Below are positions 1-6,668 of a stretch of DNA of 64,000 nt, one piece after another; positions within the stretch are counted from its first letter, which is position 1, and each line of letters opens with the position of its first letter. Below the pieces are notes generated by a model. The model was not told the DNA's origin. It saw only the letters and a program-made list of their open reading frames with translations, and searched no databases. The DNA comes from Hyphomicrobiales bacterium (lineage in GTDB: Bacteria; Pseudomonadota; Alphaproteobacteria; Rhizobiales; Rhizobiaceae). Both the position numbers and the translations under genes were made by a program. The stretch covers positions 173,363 to 237,362 of the forward strand of contig UBJR01000028.1 of assembly GCA_900465675.1 (NCBI GenBank), given 5' to 3'.

Positions 1-259
1 ACACGCCGTTCTTGTTGTCGTCGACATCGACCTTCGAGCAGAACAGGCCGATGCGGAAGGGATAGCCGCGGAAATCGATATCGGCGCACTCGCCGCTGAC
101 ACCGGCAGTGTTATGCGGTGCGATGACCTTCAGCACCGTGTCCTTCAGCTGTGAAGCGGCGTAGAACCAGCCGCCGGTATAGATTGCGACCACCAGTACG
201 ATGCCCAAGCCGAGCCACCAGAATTTTCTGCTGCTGCCGGATTGGCTTGACGCTGCCAT
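1..259 (-). CDS. DUF2125 domain protein, N-terminal part (cut by window edge)
   Basis: The reading frame starts with ATG at 259 on the minus strand and runs off the left edge, so only about 86 residues are visible. After a short polar N-terminus with several serines there is one hydrophobic segment (about residues 12-32, rich in Trp, Leu, Gly, Ile and Val), then a soluble part with GECADIDFRGYPFRIGLFC. That arrangement, one membrane anchor followed by a Cys-containing R-G-Y-P-F-R-I stretch, matches the DUF2125 family of alphaproteobacteria, whose function is unknown. The protein is probably anchored in the inner membrane with a periplasmic domain. It diverges from the ChaC-like gene across only about 50 bp, which must hold both promoters. 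Confidence 0.75.
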   Translation of the reverse strand, partial: MAASSQSGSSRKFWWLGLGIVLVVAIYTGGWFYAASQLKDTVLKVIAPHNTAGVSGECADIDFRGYPFRIGLFCSKVDVDDNKNGV

Positions 260-310
260 GATGTTCTCCAATGGTGAATCGCGAATAGGAATCTCGGTCT
301 GGCTTGCGAT

Positions 311-841
311 ATGGACGAATTTTGGGTGTTTGGCTACGGATCCCTCATGTGGAACCCGGGCTTCGAGTTTGCTGAACGGTCGCAGGCTCTGATTTATGGC
401 TATCGGCGTTCGCTCTGCGTCCGCTCCTGGGTTCATCGCGGAACGCAGGAAAATCCCGGTCTCGTGCTCGGTCTTGATCGCGGTGGCTCATGCCGCGGTA
501 TGGCCTTCTCCGTCGCGCCGGAAAAGTGGAAAGAGGTCATCGATTATCTACGGGCTCGCGAACTGGTGACCAATGTCTATCTGGAAAAGCGCGTCTCGCT
601 GCTGCTGGCCGATGGCCGCGCGGTGAAGGCGGTCGCCTATGTCGTGGACCGCAGCCACGTGCAATATGCGGGCGCCCTTGATACCGGCGAGGCCGCGCGC
701 GTCGTCAACGAGGCCGAGGGGCAATCGGGTCCGAACGACGCTTATGTCTTCAACACACTGTCCCATCTGAAGCAGATGGGAATCCGCGATCACTGGCTGG
801 AGCAGGTGGTAGGCGAAGTCGAGCGGCTGCGCGCCGCCTGA
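311..841 (+). CDS. Gamma-glutamylcyclotransferase, ChaC-like
   Basis: The 176-residue product opens with the substrate-loop signature FGYGSLMWNP (residues 7-16) of the ChaC/GGCT fold. A conserved acidic residue expected to be catalytic lies in RARE (residues 81-84). Known family members cleave gamma-glutamyl bonds, in ChaC proteins specifically those of glutathione, releasing 5-oxoproline and Cys-Gly. The protein is cytosolic, with no signal peptide or membrane segment, and of normal length. Its stop lies 2 bp from the stop of the convergent plsC-like gene. The start at 311 leaves the YGSLMW motif at its usual distance from the N-terminus; no strong ribosome-binding site is visible. Substrate preference is inferred from the family. 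Confidence 0.88.
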   Translation: MDEFWVFGYGSLMWNPGFEFAERSQALIYGYRRSLCVRSWVHRGTQENPGLVLGLDRGGSCRGMAFSVAPEKWKEVIDYLRARELVTNVYLEKRVSLLLADGRAVKAVAYVVDRSHVQYAGALDTGEAARVVNEAEGQSGPNDAYVFNTLSHLKQMGIRDHWLEQVVGEVERLRAA

Positions 842-843
842 AC

Positions 844-1641
844 TCAGGCCGACGCGGTCTTCGGTTCGTTCAGAACGGCAAGCCGGTCGATGGCCGTCTG
901 CGGCAGCGGGAGATGCGGATTGCGGGCGACGGTGTCGAGAAGCAGTTCGTCGCTGGCTCGCTCCGTGACTTCGACGAGATGCTCGAAAAAGGCATCGGGG
1001 TCCATGCCCGGCATGATCGCGGGCAGGATGCGGACCTTGAAATGGCCGGGATAGCGCATGGTGCTGCGGCGTGGCCAGAACAGGCCGGGATGCATGGCGA
1101 TCGGCACGACGGGGATGTTGAGATCCCGGTACATGCGGGCAATGCCGTATTTGTAGACCGGCTCGGCGCCCGGCGGGCGGCGGGTGCCCTCAGGATAGAT
1201 GATCAGCTGGCGGCCGGTCGACAGCTCTTCCTTGGTGCGCTTCAGCACTTCGACCATCACCTTGCCGCGGGCGCCGCGATCGACCGGGATCATCCGCTGC
1301 TTCTTGGCATACCAGCCGAACAGCGGGATCCACATCAGTTCGCGCTTGAGGATATAGACGGGGTCCTTCAGCCAGGGAAGCAGCGCGTAGGTATCCCAGA
1401 AGGACTGATGCTTCGGCGCCAGGATATAGCCACCATCGGGCAGGTTCTCCATGCCCTCGATCTCGAAGGTCGTGCCGACGATCTTCTCCATCAGCCAGTG
1501 GTTCGAGAGCGCCCAGTTCTTCGGAATGCGGTAGGCGGTCAGCCGGGGCACGACGAAATAATAGGGCGAAAGCACGATCATCCGCAGGATGAGGTTGGCG
1601 TAGAAGATCGTGTTGAAGAGAACGGAACGCAGGGCGAGCAT
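844..1641 (-). CDS. 1-acyl-sn-glycerol-3-phosphate acyltransferase family protein
   Basis: This 265-residue PlsC-type acyltransferase has an N-terminal hydrophobic segment (about residues 6-33). It carries the catalytic HX4D box HQSFWD (residues 78-83) and the phosphate-binding block EGTRRPPG (151-158). Such enzymes transfer an acyl chain to lysophosphatidic acid or a related lysolipid at the inner membrane. Rhizobia carry several paralogues, including ornithine-lipid acyltransferases, so the acceptor is not certain and I give no symbol. It is convergent with the ChaC-like gene. The YdcF-like gene lies upstream on the same strand, 86 bp away, so co-transcription is possible. Confidence 0.88.
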   Translation of the reverse strand: MLALRSVLFNTIFYANLILRMIVLSPYYFVVPRLTAYRIPKNWALSNHWLMEKIVGTTFEIEGMENLPDGGYILAPKHQSFWDTYALLPWLKDPVYILKRELMWIPLFGWYAKKQRMIPVDRGARGKVMVEVLKRTKEELSTGRQLIIYPEGTRRPPGAEPVYKYGIARMYRDLNIPVVPIAMHPGLFWPRRSTMRYPGHFKVRILPAIMPGMDPDAFFEHLVEVTERASDELLLDTVARNPHLPLPQTAIDRLAVLNEPKTASA

Positions 1642-1727
1642 AAGGTTTCCCGAAAAGCCTATATCCGCGAGCAGGGCGGTTGCGACCTGCCTACACGATT
1701 ATCACCGCCAGAAAAAGACGCTTCGCT

Positions 1728-2444
1728 TCAGTCCTTGCCGTCGGCGGCAGCCGAACGCAGGCCGGGGTGGCGGCCGAAGCCGGTGATGTTGCGCGCACCG
1801 GCAAACAGCACCTTGCCATATTCGGCGAGCATGACACGCAGCGCATTCGGATCCATGAACCAGGCGCGCGTCTTCAGGTCGGAATTCACGACCGGATAGG
1901 GAATGAACTGGGTGTCGTCGTCGACATAGGCAAGTTCGGCGAGACTGCGGGGCATGTGATAGTTGTTGGTGACGACGAGCACGCTTCGGTAGCCCTTGGC
2001 ATGGATCCAGTTCGATGCTTCCTCGGCATTGCCGATCGTGTCGATCGCGTCATAGCCGATATCGACGCAGCAATCGAAGAGATCGGCCGACCCTGTCGTG
2101 GTCTTGCGGATCTGTGCGGGTGTGGTCGAGGGGTGGACGCCTGAAATCAGCAGCCGCTTGCCGGCGCCCTTCTGCAGGAGTTCGACCGCCTGGTCGATGC
2201 GCTGGTAGCCGCCTGTCAGCACGACGATCGCGTCGGCCTTCGGTTCGGCTGGCGGCCTCATTGTGGTGACGGAATCGGCAAAGCGCAGGAAGCCGCCGAA
2301 GATGAGCGCCATGGCGAGAACGACAGCAAAGCCGCACCAGCGCAGCATGCGGCGCAGAGGCCCGCGACGCGGCGTCTCGACCCGGTAGCTAGCCAGCGCC
2401 GGGTCGGGGCGAATCGGATTGCGTCTCGTGTAGCCCATGGTCAT
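1728..2444 (-). CDS. YdcF/SanA-family membrane protein (DUF218)
   Basis: The 238-residue protein has a basic N-terminus, one transmembrane segment (about residues 37-53) and a DUF218 domain that begins near residue 70 with DAIVVLTGGYQR. Typical family blocks follow: LLISGVHP (about 98-105) and VVTNNYHMPRS (about 157-167). DUF218 proteins such as SanA and YdcF are linked to envelope integrity and vancomycin sensitivity in enteric bacteria, but the reaction is unknown. The domain is predicted to face the periplasm. The gene lies downstream of ftsEX on the same strand, about 67 bp past ftsX, which suggests an envelope or division context. An internal start a few codons downstream is possible. 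Confidence 0.85.
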   Translation of the reverse strand: MTMGYTRRNPIRPDPALASYRVETPRRGPLRRMLRWCGFAVVLAMALIFGGFLRFADSVTTMRPPAEPKADAIVVLTGGYQRIDQAVELLQKGAGKRLLISGVHPSTTPAQIRKTTTGSADLFDCCVDIGYDAIDTIGNAEEASNWIHAKGYRSVLVVTNNYHMPRSLAELAYVDDDTQFIPYPVVNSDLKTRAWFMDPNALRVMLAEYGKVLFAGARNITGFGRHPGLRSAAADGKD

Positions 2445-2511
2445 GAGTCGTGCATATATCGGGATTGCGGCAGCGAACGGGCAAAGGCGGCGCTATGTGT
2501 GATAGCTATCA

Positions 2512-3525
2512 TCAGCTCGCTATCCCGTCTGTTCGTGTCGGATCGGAGCGAAGTGTATCGATCTCGTATATCGTGCGGACGACCGTGACGCGCGCCGTCA
2601 GCGTCGTCAGCAGGGCGATGATGATCATCGTGGCGAAGATGCCGAAATAGCCGAGCACGCCGACCGAAAAGGTCCCGAAAAGCGCAGTTGCCTGATCGGT
2701 CTGCGGTGTGGCGATCGTGCGGCTCTGCAGGAAGCCCGCGGCGGCAAAAAACAGCGCTGCCAGACCGCTGCCGATCGCCGAGCCCTTGAGGCTGATCTTC
2801 AGGAAGTGCTTCTGGAATTCGGTTGCAACGAAGGAGCTTTCGGCGCCGACGAAATGCAGCACCTCAACGATATGGCGGTTGCCCGATAGTGCACCGCGCG
2901 TTGCGAAGACGACGGTAAGTACCATGGCGGTGAAGACCAGCAGCAGAATGCCGGTGCCGATCATGACGGTCGTATGCGCCATCGATACCAGCCGGTCGAC
3001 CCACGTTCTGTGGTCGTCCAGCGTCGCCTGCGGGATACTGTCCTTGAGCAGCGAGCGCATTGCCTCGAAATCCGGCGGATTGTTTTCGTCGATCGTAACG
3101 ATAACGAGCCGGGGAACCGGGAGTTCCTTGAGATCGAGGCCGCTGCCGAGCCAGGGCTCGAGCAGGCGCGCCGTTGCGGCTTCATCGACAATCTGGCCGC
3201 TCTTGGTGCCGACGAAGGTCATGGCGATATCGCGCGCCTGGTTCAGCGCTTTGTCCATGTCGAGGCCGTCGTCCGGCTTGATCTGAATGGTGATTTCGCG
3301 GGAAATCTGGCTTTCCCAGCTGGCGGCGGTCGAGCGCACCATGCTGACGCCGCCGAGCGTCAGACAGGCGAGGAAGGCCATGATGGCGATCACCACCATC
3401 AGCGCGTTGCCCTGGATGTTGGAAGGCGGCAGGATCGGCGCTGTCGGGCGAACGCGCATTTCCGGGCGCCGCTGCTGCTGGGTGGCCGCTTCCGCTACCT
3501 TCTTGCTGGGGGATCGCTCAGTCAT
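2512..3525 (-). CDS. ftsX: Cell division permease-like protein FtsX
   Basis: FtsX is the membrane partner of FtsE. Together they form an ABC-type complex that links the divisome to periplasmic peptidoglycan hydrolases. The 337-residue product has a cytoplasmic Pro/Arg-rich N-terminus, a first transmembrane helix (about residues 43-63), a large periplasmic loop and three C-terminal helices that contain the FtsX permease domain (MVLTVVFATRGAL and following). This is the four-helix FtsX topology. Its ATG lies inside the end of ftsE with an 8-bp overlap, which indicates translational coupling. Any partner hydrolase activator is not in the immediate vicinity, although an M23 peptidase is encoded at 61.7-63.7 kb. 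Confidence 0.93.
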   Translation of the reverse strand: MTERSPSKKVAEAATQQQRRPEMRVRPTAPILPPSNIQGNALMVVIAIMAFLACLTLGGVSMVRSTAASWESQISREITIQIKPDDGLDMDKALNQARDIAMTFVGTKSGQIVDEAATARLLEPWLGSGLDLKELPVPRLVIVTIDENNPPDFEAMRSLLKDSIPQATLDDHRTWVDRLVSMAHTTVMIGTGILLLVFTAMVLTVVFATRGALSGNRHIVEVLHFVGAESSFVATEFQKHFLKISLKGSAIGSGLAALFFAAAGFLQSRTIATPQTDQATALFGTFSVGVLGYFGIFATMIIIALLTTLTARVTVVRTIYEIDTLRSDPTRTDGIAS

Positions 3526-4177
3526 AGACGTCGAGATGCCCCTCGGACAGAATCATCCGCCGCGCTTCGACCTGGTCCATCAGGGCCAGATCGTGGGTGG
3601 CGATGACGACGGCGGTGCCGAGCCGGTTGAGCTCGAGGAAGAGATTGAGAAGGCGGCGCGCCATCGGCGGATCGACATTGCCGGTCGGTTCGTCGGCGAG
3701 CAGGACTTCCGGGCGGTCGATGAGGGCGCGGGCGATCGCGGCACGCTGCTTCTCACCGCCGGAGAGGACCGGCGGCAGCACGTTGATGCGCTCGCCGAGC
3801 CCGACCCATTTCAGCAGTTCCAGGACGTCGGTCTTGTAGGTGCTCTCGTCCTTGCCGCGCACGCGCAGCGGCAGCGCGACGTTCTCATAGGTCGTCAGGT
3901 GGTCGAGAAGGCGGAAGTCCTGGAAGACGATGCCGACGCGGCGGCGCAGCAGCGGCAGTTCCGGGCGCGGAATATCCGAAATATCGCGGCCGAACATGCG
4001 GATCAGACCGCGGGTCGGCTGCAGCGACATGAAGAGCAGGCGCAGCAGCGTGGTCTTGCCGGCGCCGGAGGGACCCGTCAGAAACTGGAAGGACTTTTTC
4101 GGAATGTCAAAGGTCAGGTCCCGGAGGATCTCCGGCCCCATGCCATAGCGCAAACCGACATTCTCGAAGTGGATCAA
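3518..4177 (-). CDS. ftsE: Cell division ATP-binding protein FtsE
   Basis: This 219-residue ABC ATPase is the cytoplasmic motor of FtsEX. It has Walker A GPSGAGKT (residues 35-42), the Q-loop VFQDFRLLDHLTTYEN (about 84-99), the signature LSGGEKQR (138-145), Walker B VLLADEPTGNVD (158-169) and the switch His in IATHDLAL. Length and motifs are those of a normal, intact FtsE. It overlaps ftsX by 8 bp. The upstream gap (4178-4384) is shared with a divergent membrane-protein gene and contains TTAA-rich elements that could be CtrA sites. Confidence 0.95.
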   Translation of the reverse strand: MIHFENVGLRYGMGPEILRDLTFDIPKKSFQFLTGPSGAGKTTLLRLLFMSLQPTRGLIRMFGRDISDIPRPELPLLRRRVGIVFQDFRLLDHLTTYENVALPLRVRGKDESTYKTDVLELLKWVGLGERINVLPPVLSGGEKQRAAIARALIDRPEVLLADEPTGNVDPPMARRLLNLFLELNRLGTAVVIATHDLALMDQVEARRMILSEGHLDVYD

Positions 4178-4218
4178 CGGGCAACTCAGATTGTTCGAGG
4201 TTTCACACCATCGACTTG

Positions 4219-4298
4219 TTAACCAAGTGGATTAACAACCGGTAAATTTCGGCGGAAAGATGCCCTATCGGCACCGGATTTAGCGAAGCATTAACCAT
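4219..4298. promoter_or_regulatory. TTAACC-type elements, possible CtrA sites, between ftsE and a divergent gene
   Basis: Two elements resemble the alphaproteobacterial CtrA recognition motif. One runs from 4219 to 4235 and has two TTAA halves separated by 9 bp, whereas the classical motif has a 7-bp spacer. The other is TTAACCAT at 4291-4298, which equals the short half-site form described for Caulobacter CtrA as I recall it. Both lie in the 207-bp divergent region between ftsE and the DUF3426-like gene. A match this short can occur by chance, so this is an inference. Confidence 0.3.
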
Positions 4299-4384
4299 TA
4301 AAATTTACGACTGAGCTGGATTCGTTTCAATGCCCGGTATCGTCCGTGCACCGAAACCATGTGAAGAGCTGAAAGGCCGTCATC

Positions 4385-5047
4385 ATGGAAGCATCTTCGT
4401 TCAGCCGCCGCGCGCCGGGGCACGCCTATGATTTCCTGCCGCCGGACAAGGCGGCACGCCAGCCGCGGGCCGGAACGCGCCCGGCCGACATTTCCGATGC
4501 CGAGTTCGTCGTCATCAGCGGGCGAAGCCCATCGCCAGGCTTCAATGCGAAAAGTTTCAACGATAATCGCAAGCGGGCTGCAGCAGTACCGAAGGTGGAG
4601 ACACCTAAAGCGGTGACCGGAGCTGTGGTCGCCTTGCGCGCCCTGGAAGAACATCTGCAGCAGGCATCGTTCAAGAGTTTTGCGGCGCTTGTCCTTCTGC
4701 TTTTTCTTCTGGTCTTCGGGTTGTCCGGCGGTTTCTCCAGTCTTCAGGCGGACGACCAGTCTGCGATCGGATCGCCCCTGCATTTCACCCATGTGACGCT
4801 GACGCCGCGCGATGCCAATGGCATGCGTATCCTGATGGTCAACGGCATTCTCGAAAACGAGAGCGGCACCACGCAGACGGTTCGGCCGATCCGCGCCGAC
4901 CTAGTGAGCGATGGGCGGCTGATGGCGAGCATCGTCATTAACCCGCCAGTCGACGTGATCTATGGCGGCGAGAGCCGCGGATTTTCGGCGCGTGTTCAGC
5001 ACTCTGGTGGAAAAATGCCGGAAGTCCGGCTGTCATTCATGCCCTAA
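4385..5047 (+). CDS. Membrane-anchored DUF3426-like protein without the usual zinc finger
   Basis: The 220-residue product has a long polar N-terminal region and one transmembrane segment (about residues 98-118, rich in Leu and Phe). Its C-terminal domain contains a pattern like VTLTPRDANGMRILMVNGIL and later RPIRADLVSDG. This layout resembles DUF3426 proteins, which in related bacteria carry an N-terminal MJ0042 zinc ribbon; no CxxC pair occurs here. The position next to ftsE recalls the rhizobial arrangement in which a zinc-ribbon/DUF3426 gene adjoins ftsEX. Topology is predicted as N-in with a periplasmic C-terminal domain. The function is unknown. The start at 385 bp into the 4-kb block follows TTAACC boxes that could give cell-cycle control. 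Confidence 0.6.
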   Translation: MEASSFSRRAPGHAYDFLPPDKAARQPRAGTRPADISDAEFVVISGRSPSPGFNAKSFNDNRKRAAAVPKVETPKAVTGAVVALRALEEHLQQASFKSFAALVLLLFLLVFGLSGGFSSLQADDQSAIGSPLHFTHVTLTPRDANGMRILMVNGILENESGTTQTVRPIRADLVSDGRLMASIVINPPVDVIYGGESRGFSARVQHSGGKMPEVRLSFMP

Positions 5048-5108
5048 GGGTGTTTCTCCGCGTCTAATGTGCTAACGGCTTACCCTTCATTTTCACGGAG
5101 CAAGCCGT

Positions 5109-5651
5109 ATGCCTGTCGTGCGCGGAAAAAATATCGATCCTCTTTTCACTGCCGAGCAGATTGCCGAGCGCAACGATGCAATGGCAAAGCAGATTGCCGA
5201 AGGTCCGACCAAGGACCTTCTGGTGATCGCTGTCTTGAAGGGGTCGTTCATTTTCGCGGCCGACCTGATCCGCGCCCTGCACAACAACGGCCTGGCGCCT
5301 GAGGTCGAGTTCATCACGCTGTCGAGCTACGGCACCGGCACGGTTTCGCAGGGCGTTCGCATCGTCAAGGATATCGACAGCGATGTGAAGGACCGCGATG
5401 TCCTGCTGATCGACGACATTCTGGAATCCGGCCGTACGCTGCTGTTTGCCAAGGAACTGCTCTTCGAACGCGGCGCCCGCAACGTGACGATCGCGGTGTT
5501 GCTCGACAAGAGCGTCAAGCGCAAGGAAAAGCTCGAGGCCGATTATGTCGGCTTCGAATGCCCCGACTATTTCGTCGTCGGCTACGGCATGGATGTCGCC
5601 TACGCTTTCCGCGAACTTCCCTTCGTGGGCGTCGTCACCGGCGACGCCTGA
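5109..5651 (+). CDS. hpt: Hypoxanthine phosphoribosyltransferase
   Basis: This 180-residue cytosolic enzyme salvages hypoxanthine, and often guanine, by transferring phosphoribose from PRPP to give IMP or GMP. The PRPP-binding motif VLLIDDILESGRTL is at residues 98-111 with its paired acidic residues. The flexible-loop region SSYGTGT (72-78) and the VLKGSFIF block (42-49) are in place, and the length is normal for the family. It starts 61 bp after the preceding gene with an ATG at 5109, following a purine-rich stretch (cacggagc). cpdR follows after 118 bp and may have its own promoter. Confidence 0.92.
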   Translation: MPVVRGKNIDPLFTAEQIAERNDAMAKQIAEGPTKDLLVIAVLKGSFIFAADLIRALHNNGLAPEVEFITLSSYGTGTVSQGVRIVKDIDSDVKDRDVLLIDDILESGRTLLFAKELLFERGARNVTIAVLLDKSVKRKEKLEADYVGFECPDYFVVGYGMDVAYAFRELPFVGVVTGDA

Positions 5652-5674
5652 GCGCCTGCGATACAGACGGGTTG

Positions 5675-5682
5675 TTAACCAT
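5675..5682. promoter_or_regulatory. TTAACCAT element upstream of cpdR
   Basis: An exact TTAACCAT lies about 90 bp before the cpdR start, in the hpt-cpdR gap. It is identical to the element at 4291-4298. It matches a short CtrA half-site described for Caulobacter from memory. An eight-base match is weak evidence on its own, but a CtrA box in front of cpdR would make sense because both belong to the same cell-cycle circuit. Confidence 0.3.
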
Positions 5683-5769
5683 CCCGTCCATCGCCCGCCG
5701 CCGTTTACTGATCGCAAAGGAACGGCATGCGATTTCCGTCTTGGGGCATGAAGACGGAGCGATGCATCG

Positions 5770-6129
5770 ATGGCAAAAATTCTGATCACGGAAGACGAAG
5801 ATTCCCTCCGTTCTTTCGTAGCCCGGGCCTTGCGCCTTGACGGTCATGAGACCGATGAAGCGGCCGACGGTGCCGAGGGACTCGAGAAGCTGAAGGACGG
5901 GGTCTACGACCTGCTGCTGTCCGATATCCGCATGCCCGTCATGGATGGCATCGAGCTGGCACACCAGGCAAAGTCAGCCTTTCCGGCGCTGAAAATCCTG
6001 CTGATGACAGGCTATGCCGAACAGCGCGAACGCGCTGACGATCTAGCTGAAAAGATCGTCGATGTGGTCTCGAAGCCGTTTGCACTTCCCGATATCCGCA
6101 AGGCGGTCGCCCGCGCACTGGCTGCCTGA
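5770..6129 (+). CDS. cpdR: Cell-cycle response regulator CpdR
   Basis: A single-domain receiver of 119 residues without an output domain. The acidic pocket is E8/D9, the phospho-acceptor is Asp52 in LLLSDIRMP, the switch Thr is in LLMTGY (about 76-81) and Lys102 is in SKPF. Start, length and sequence fit CpdR, the ClpXP adaptor of alphaproteobacteria whose unphosphorylated form directs substrates such as PdeA to ClpXP. In Sinorhizobium CpdR1 affects cell shape and symbiosis. The C-terminus ends in Ala-Ala, the kind of tail that ClpX recognises, consistent with CpdR itself being degraded. Phosphorylation would come from the CckA-ChpT relay, encoded elsewhere. Confidence 0.92.
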   Translation: MAKILITEDEDSLRSFVARALRLDGHETDEAADGAEGLEKLKDGVYDLLLSDIRMPVMDGIELAHQAKSAFPALKILLMTGYAEQRERADDLAEKIVDVVSKPFALPDIRKAVARALAA

Positions 6130-6139
6130 CCAGGCAGCC
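6120..6139. terminator. Hairpin between convergent cpdR and an unknown gene
   Basis: An 8-bp perfect stem, GGCTGCCT (6120-6127) pairing with AGGCAGCC (6132-6139), closes a 4-base loop. It overlaps the cpdR stop and abuts the stop of the convergent gene. No T-run follows on either strand, so termination is plausible but not proven. Confidence 0.4.
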
Positions 6140-6610
6140 TCAACTCTCGTCCGGAACGAACTTGCCTTCGTAGCGCACCCGGAAATTCCGCCTGTGAAAA
6201 TCCTGCTCGAAGCAGACGAATACCAGCTCGATATCGTTGTCGCTGTCACGCTTCCCGAGCAGGCTTAGCGTGATGACCACGACGCCGCTATAGCCGCGGG
6301 TGATGCGGAAGGCGGCGTTGCGGATTTCCGTGGCTTCGGGATCGCGGCGATCGTCGCGGCGCTCGTAGATGATCCAGAAGCGGGCGGCGTCCCAGGTCTT
6401 TCTCAGGATCTCGCTGACCTCGGCCTTGAACTCCTCGGCATGCATCGCCGGTCCCCAGGACAATGCCGTTTCTCCGGCATCGCTGACGACGTTGAGATAG
6501 CCGTCATACTGGTAGGCGCCCGAAAGCGCCTTTTCGATCATCTCGAATGCTGAGTTTTCGCTGATTGCAGTCTTGAAGAGAATTGCCATCGAATCGCTGT
6601 CGTTCGTCAA
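6140..6610 (-). CDS. Conserved-looking protein of unknown function
   Basis: A 156-residue soluble protein that I do not recognise. It has an acidic and aromatic-rich composition, no signal peptide, no transmembrane segment and no obvious catalytic motif. A central stretch (about residues 75-85) reads like TWDAARFWIIYERRDDRRD, and the C-terminal half alternates hydrophobic strands, as in YSGVVVITLSLLG and IELVFVCF, suggesting an alpha/beta fold. It is convergent with cpdR and lies 58 bp from the end of the convergent-side TIGR02302 gene region, on the same strand. Codon use looks like the neighbours, which supports a real gene. The start at 6610 is the longest option; an internal Met near residue 8 is possible. 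Confidence 0.6.
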   Translation of the reverse strand: MTNDSDSMAILFKTAISENSAFEMIEKALSGAYQYDGYLNVVSDAGETALSWGPAMHAEEFKAEVSEILRKTWDAARFWIIYERRDDRRDPEATEIRNAAFRITRGYSGVVVITLSLLGKRDSDNDIELVFVCFEQDFHRRNFRVRYEGKFVPDES

Positions 6611-6668
6611 CCGTCAAGATTGGACATTACGAAGCTGATCGAAAAACGCGAGCCCTCCGGCCGCCCGA

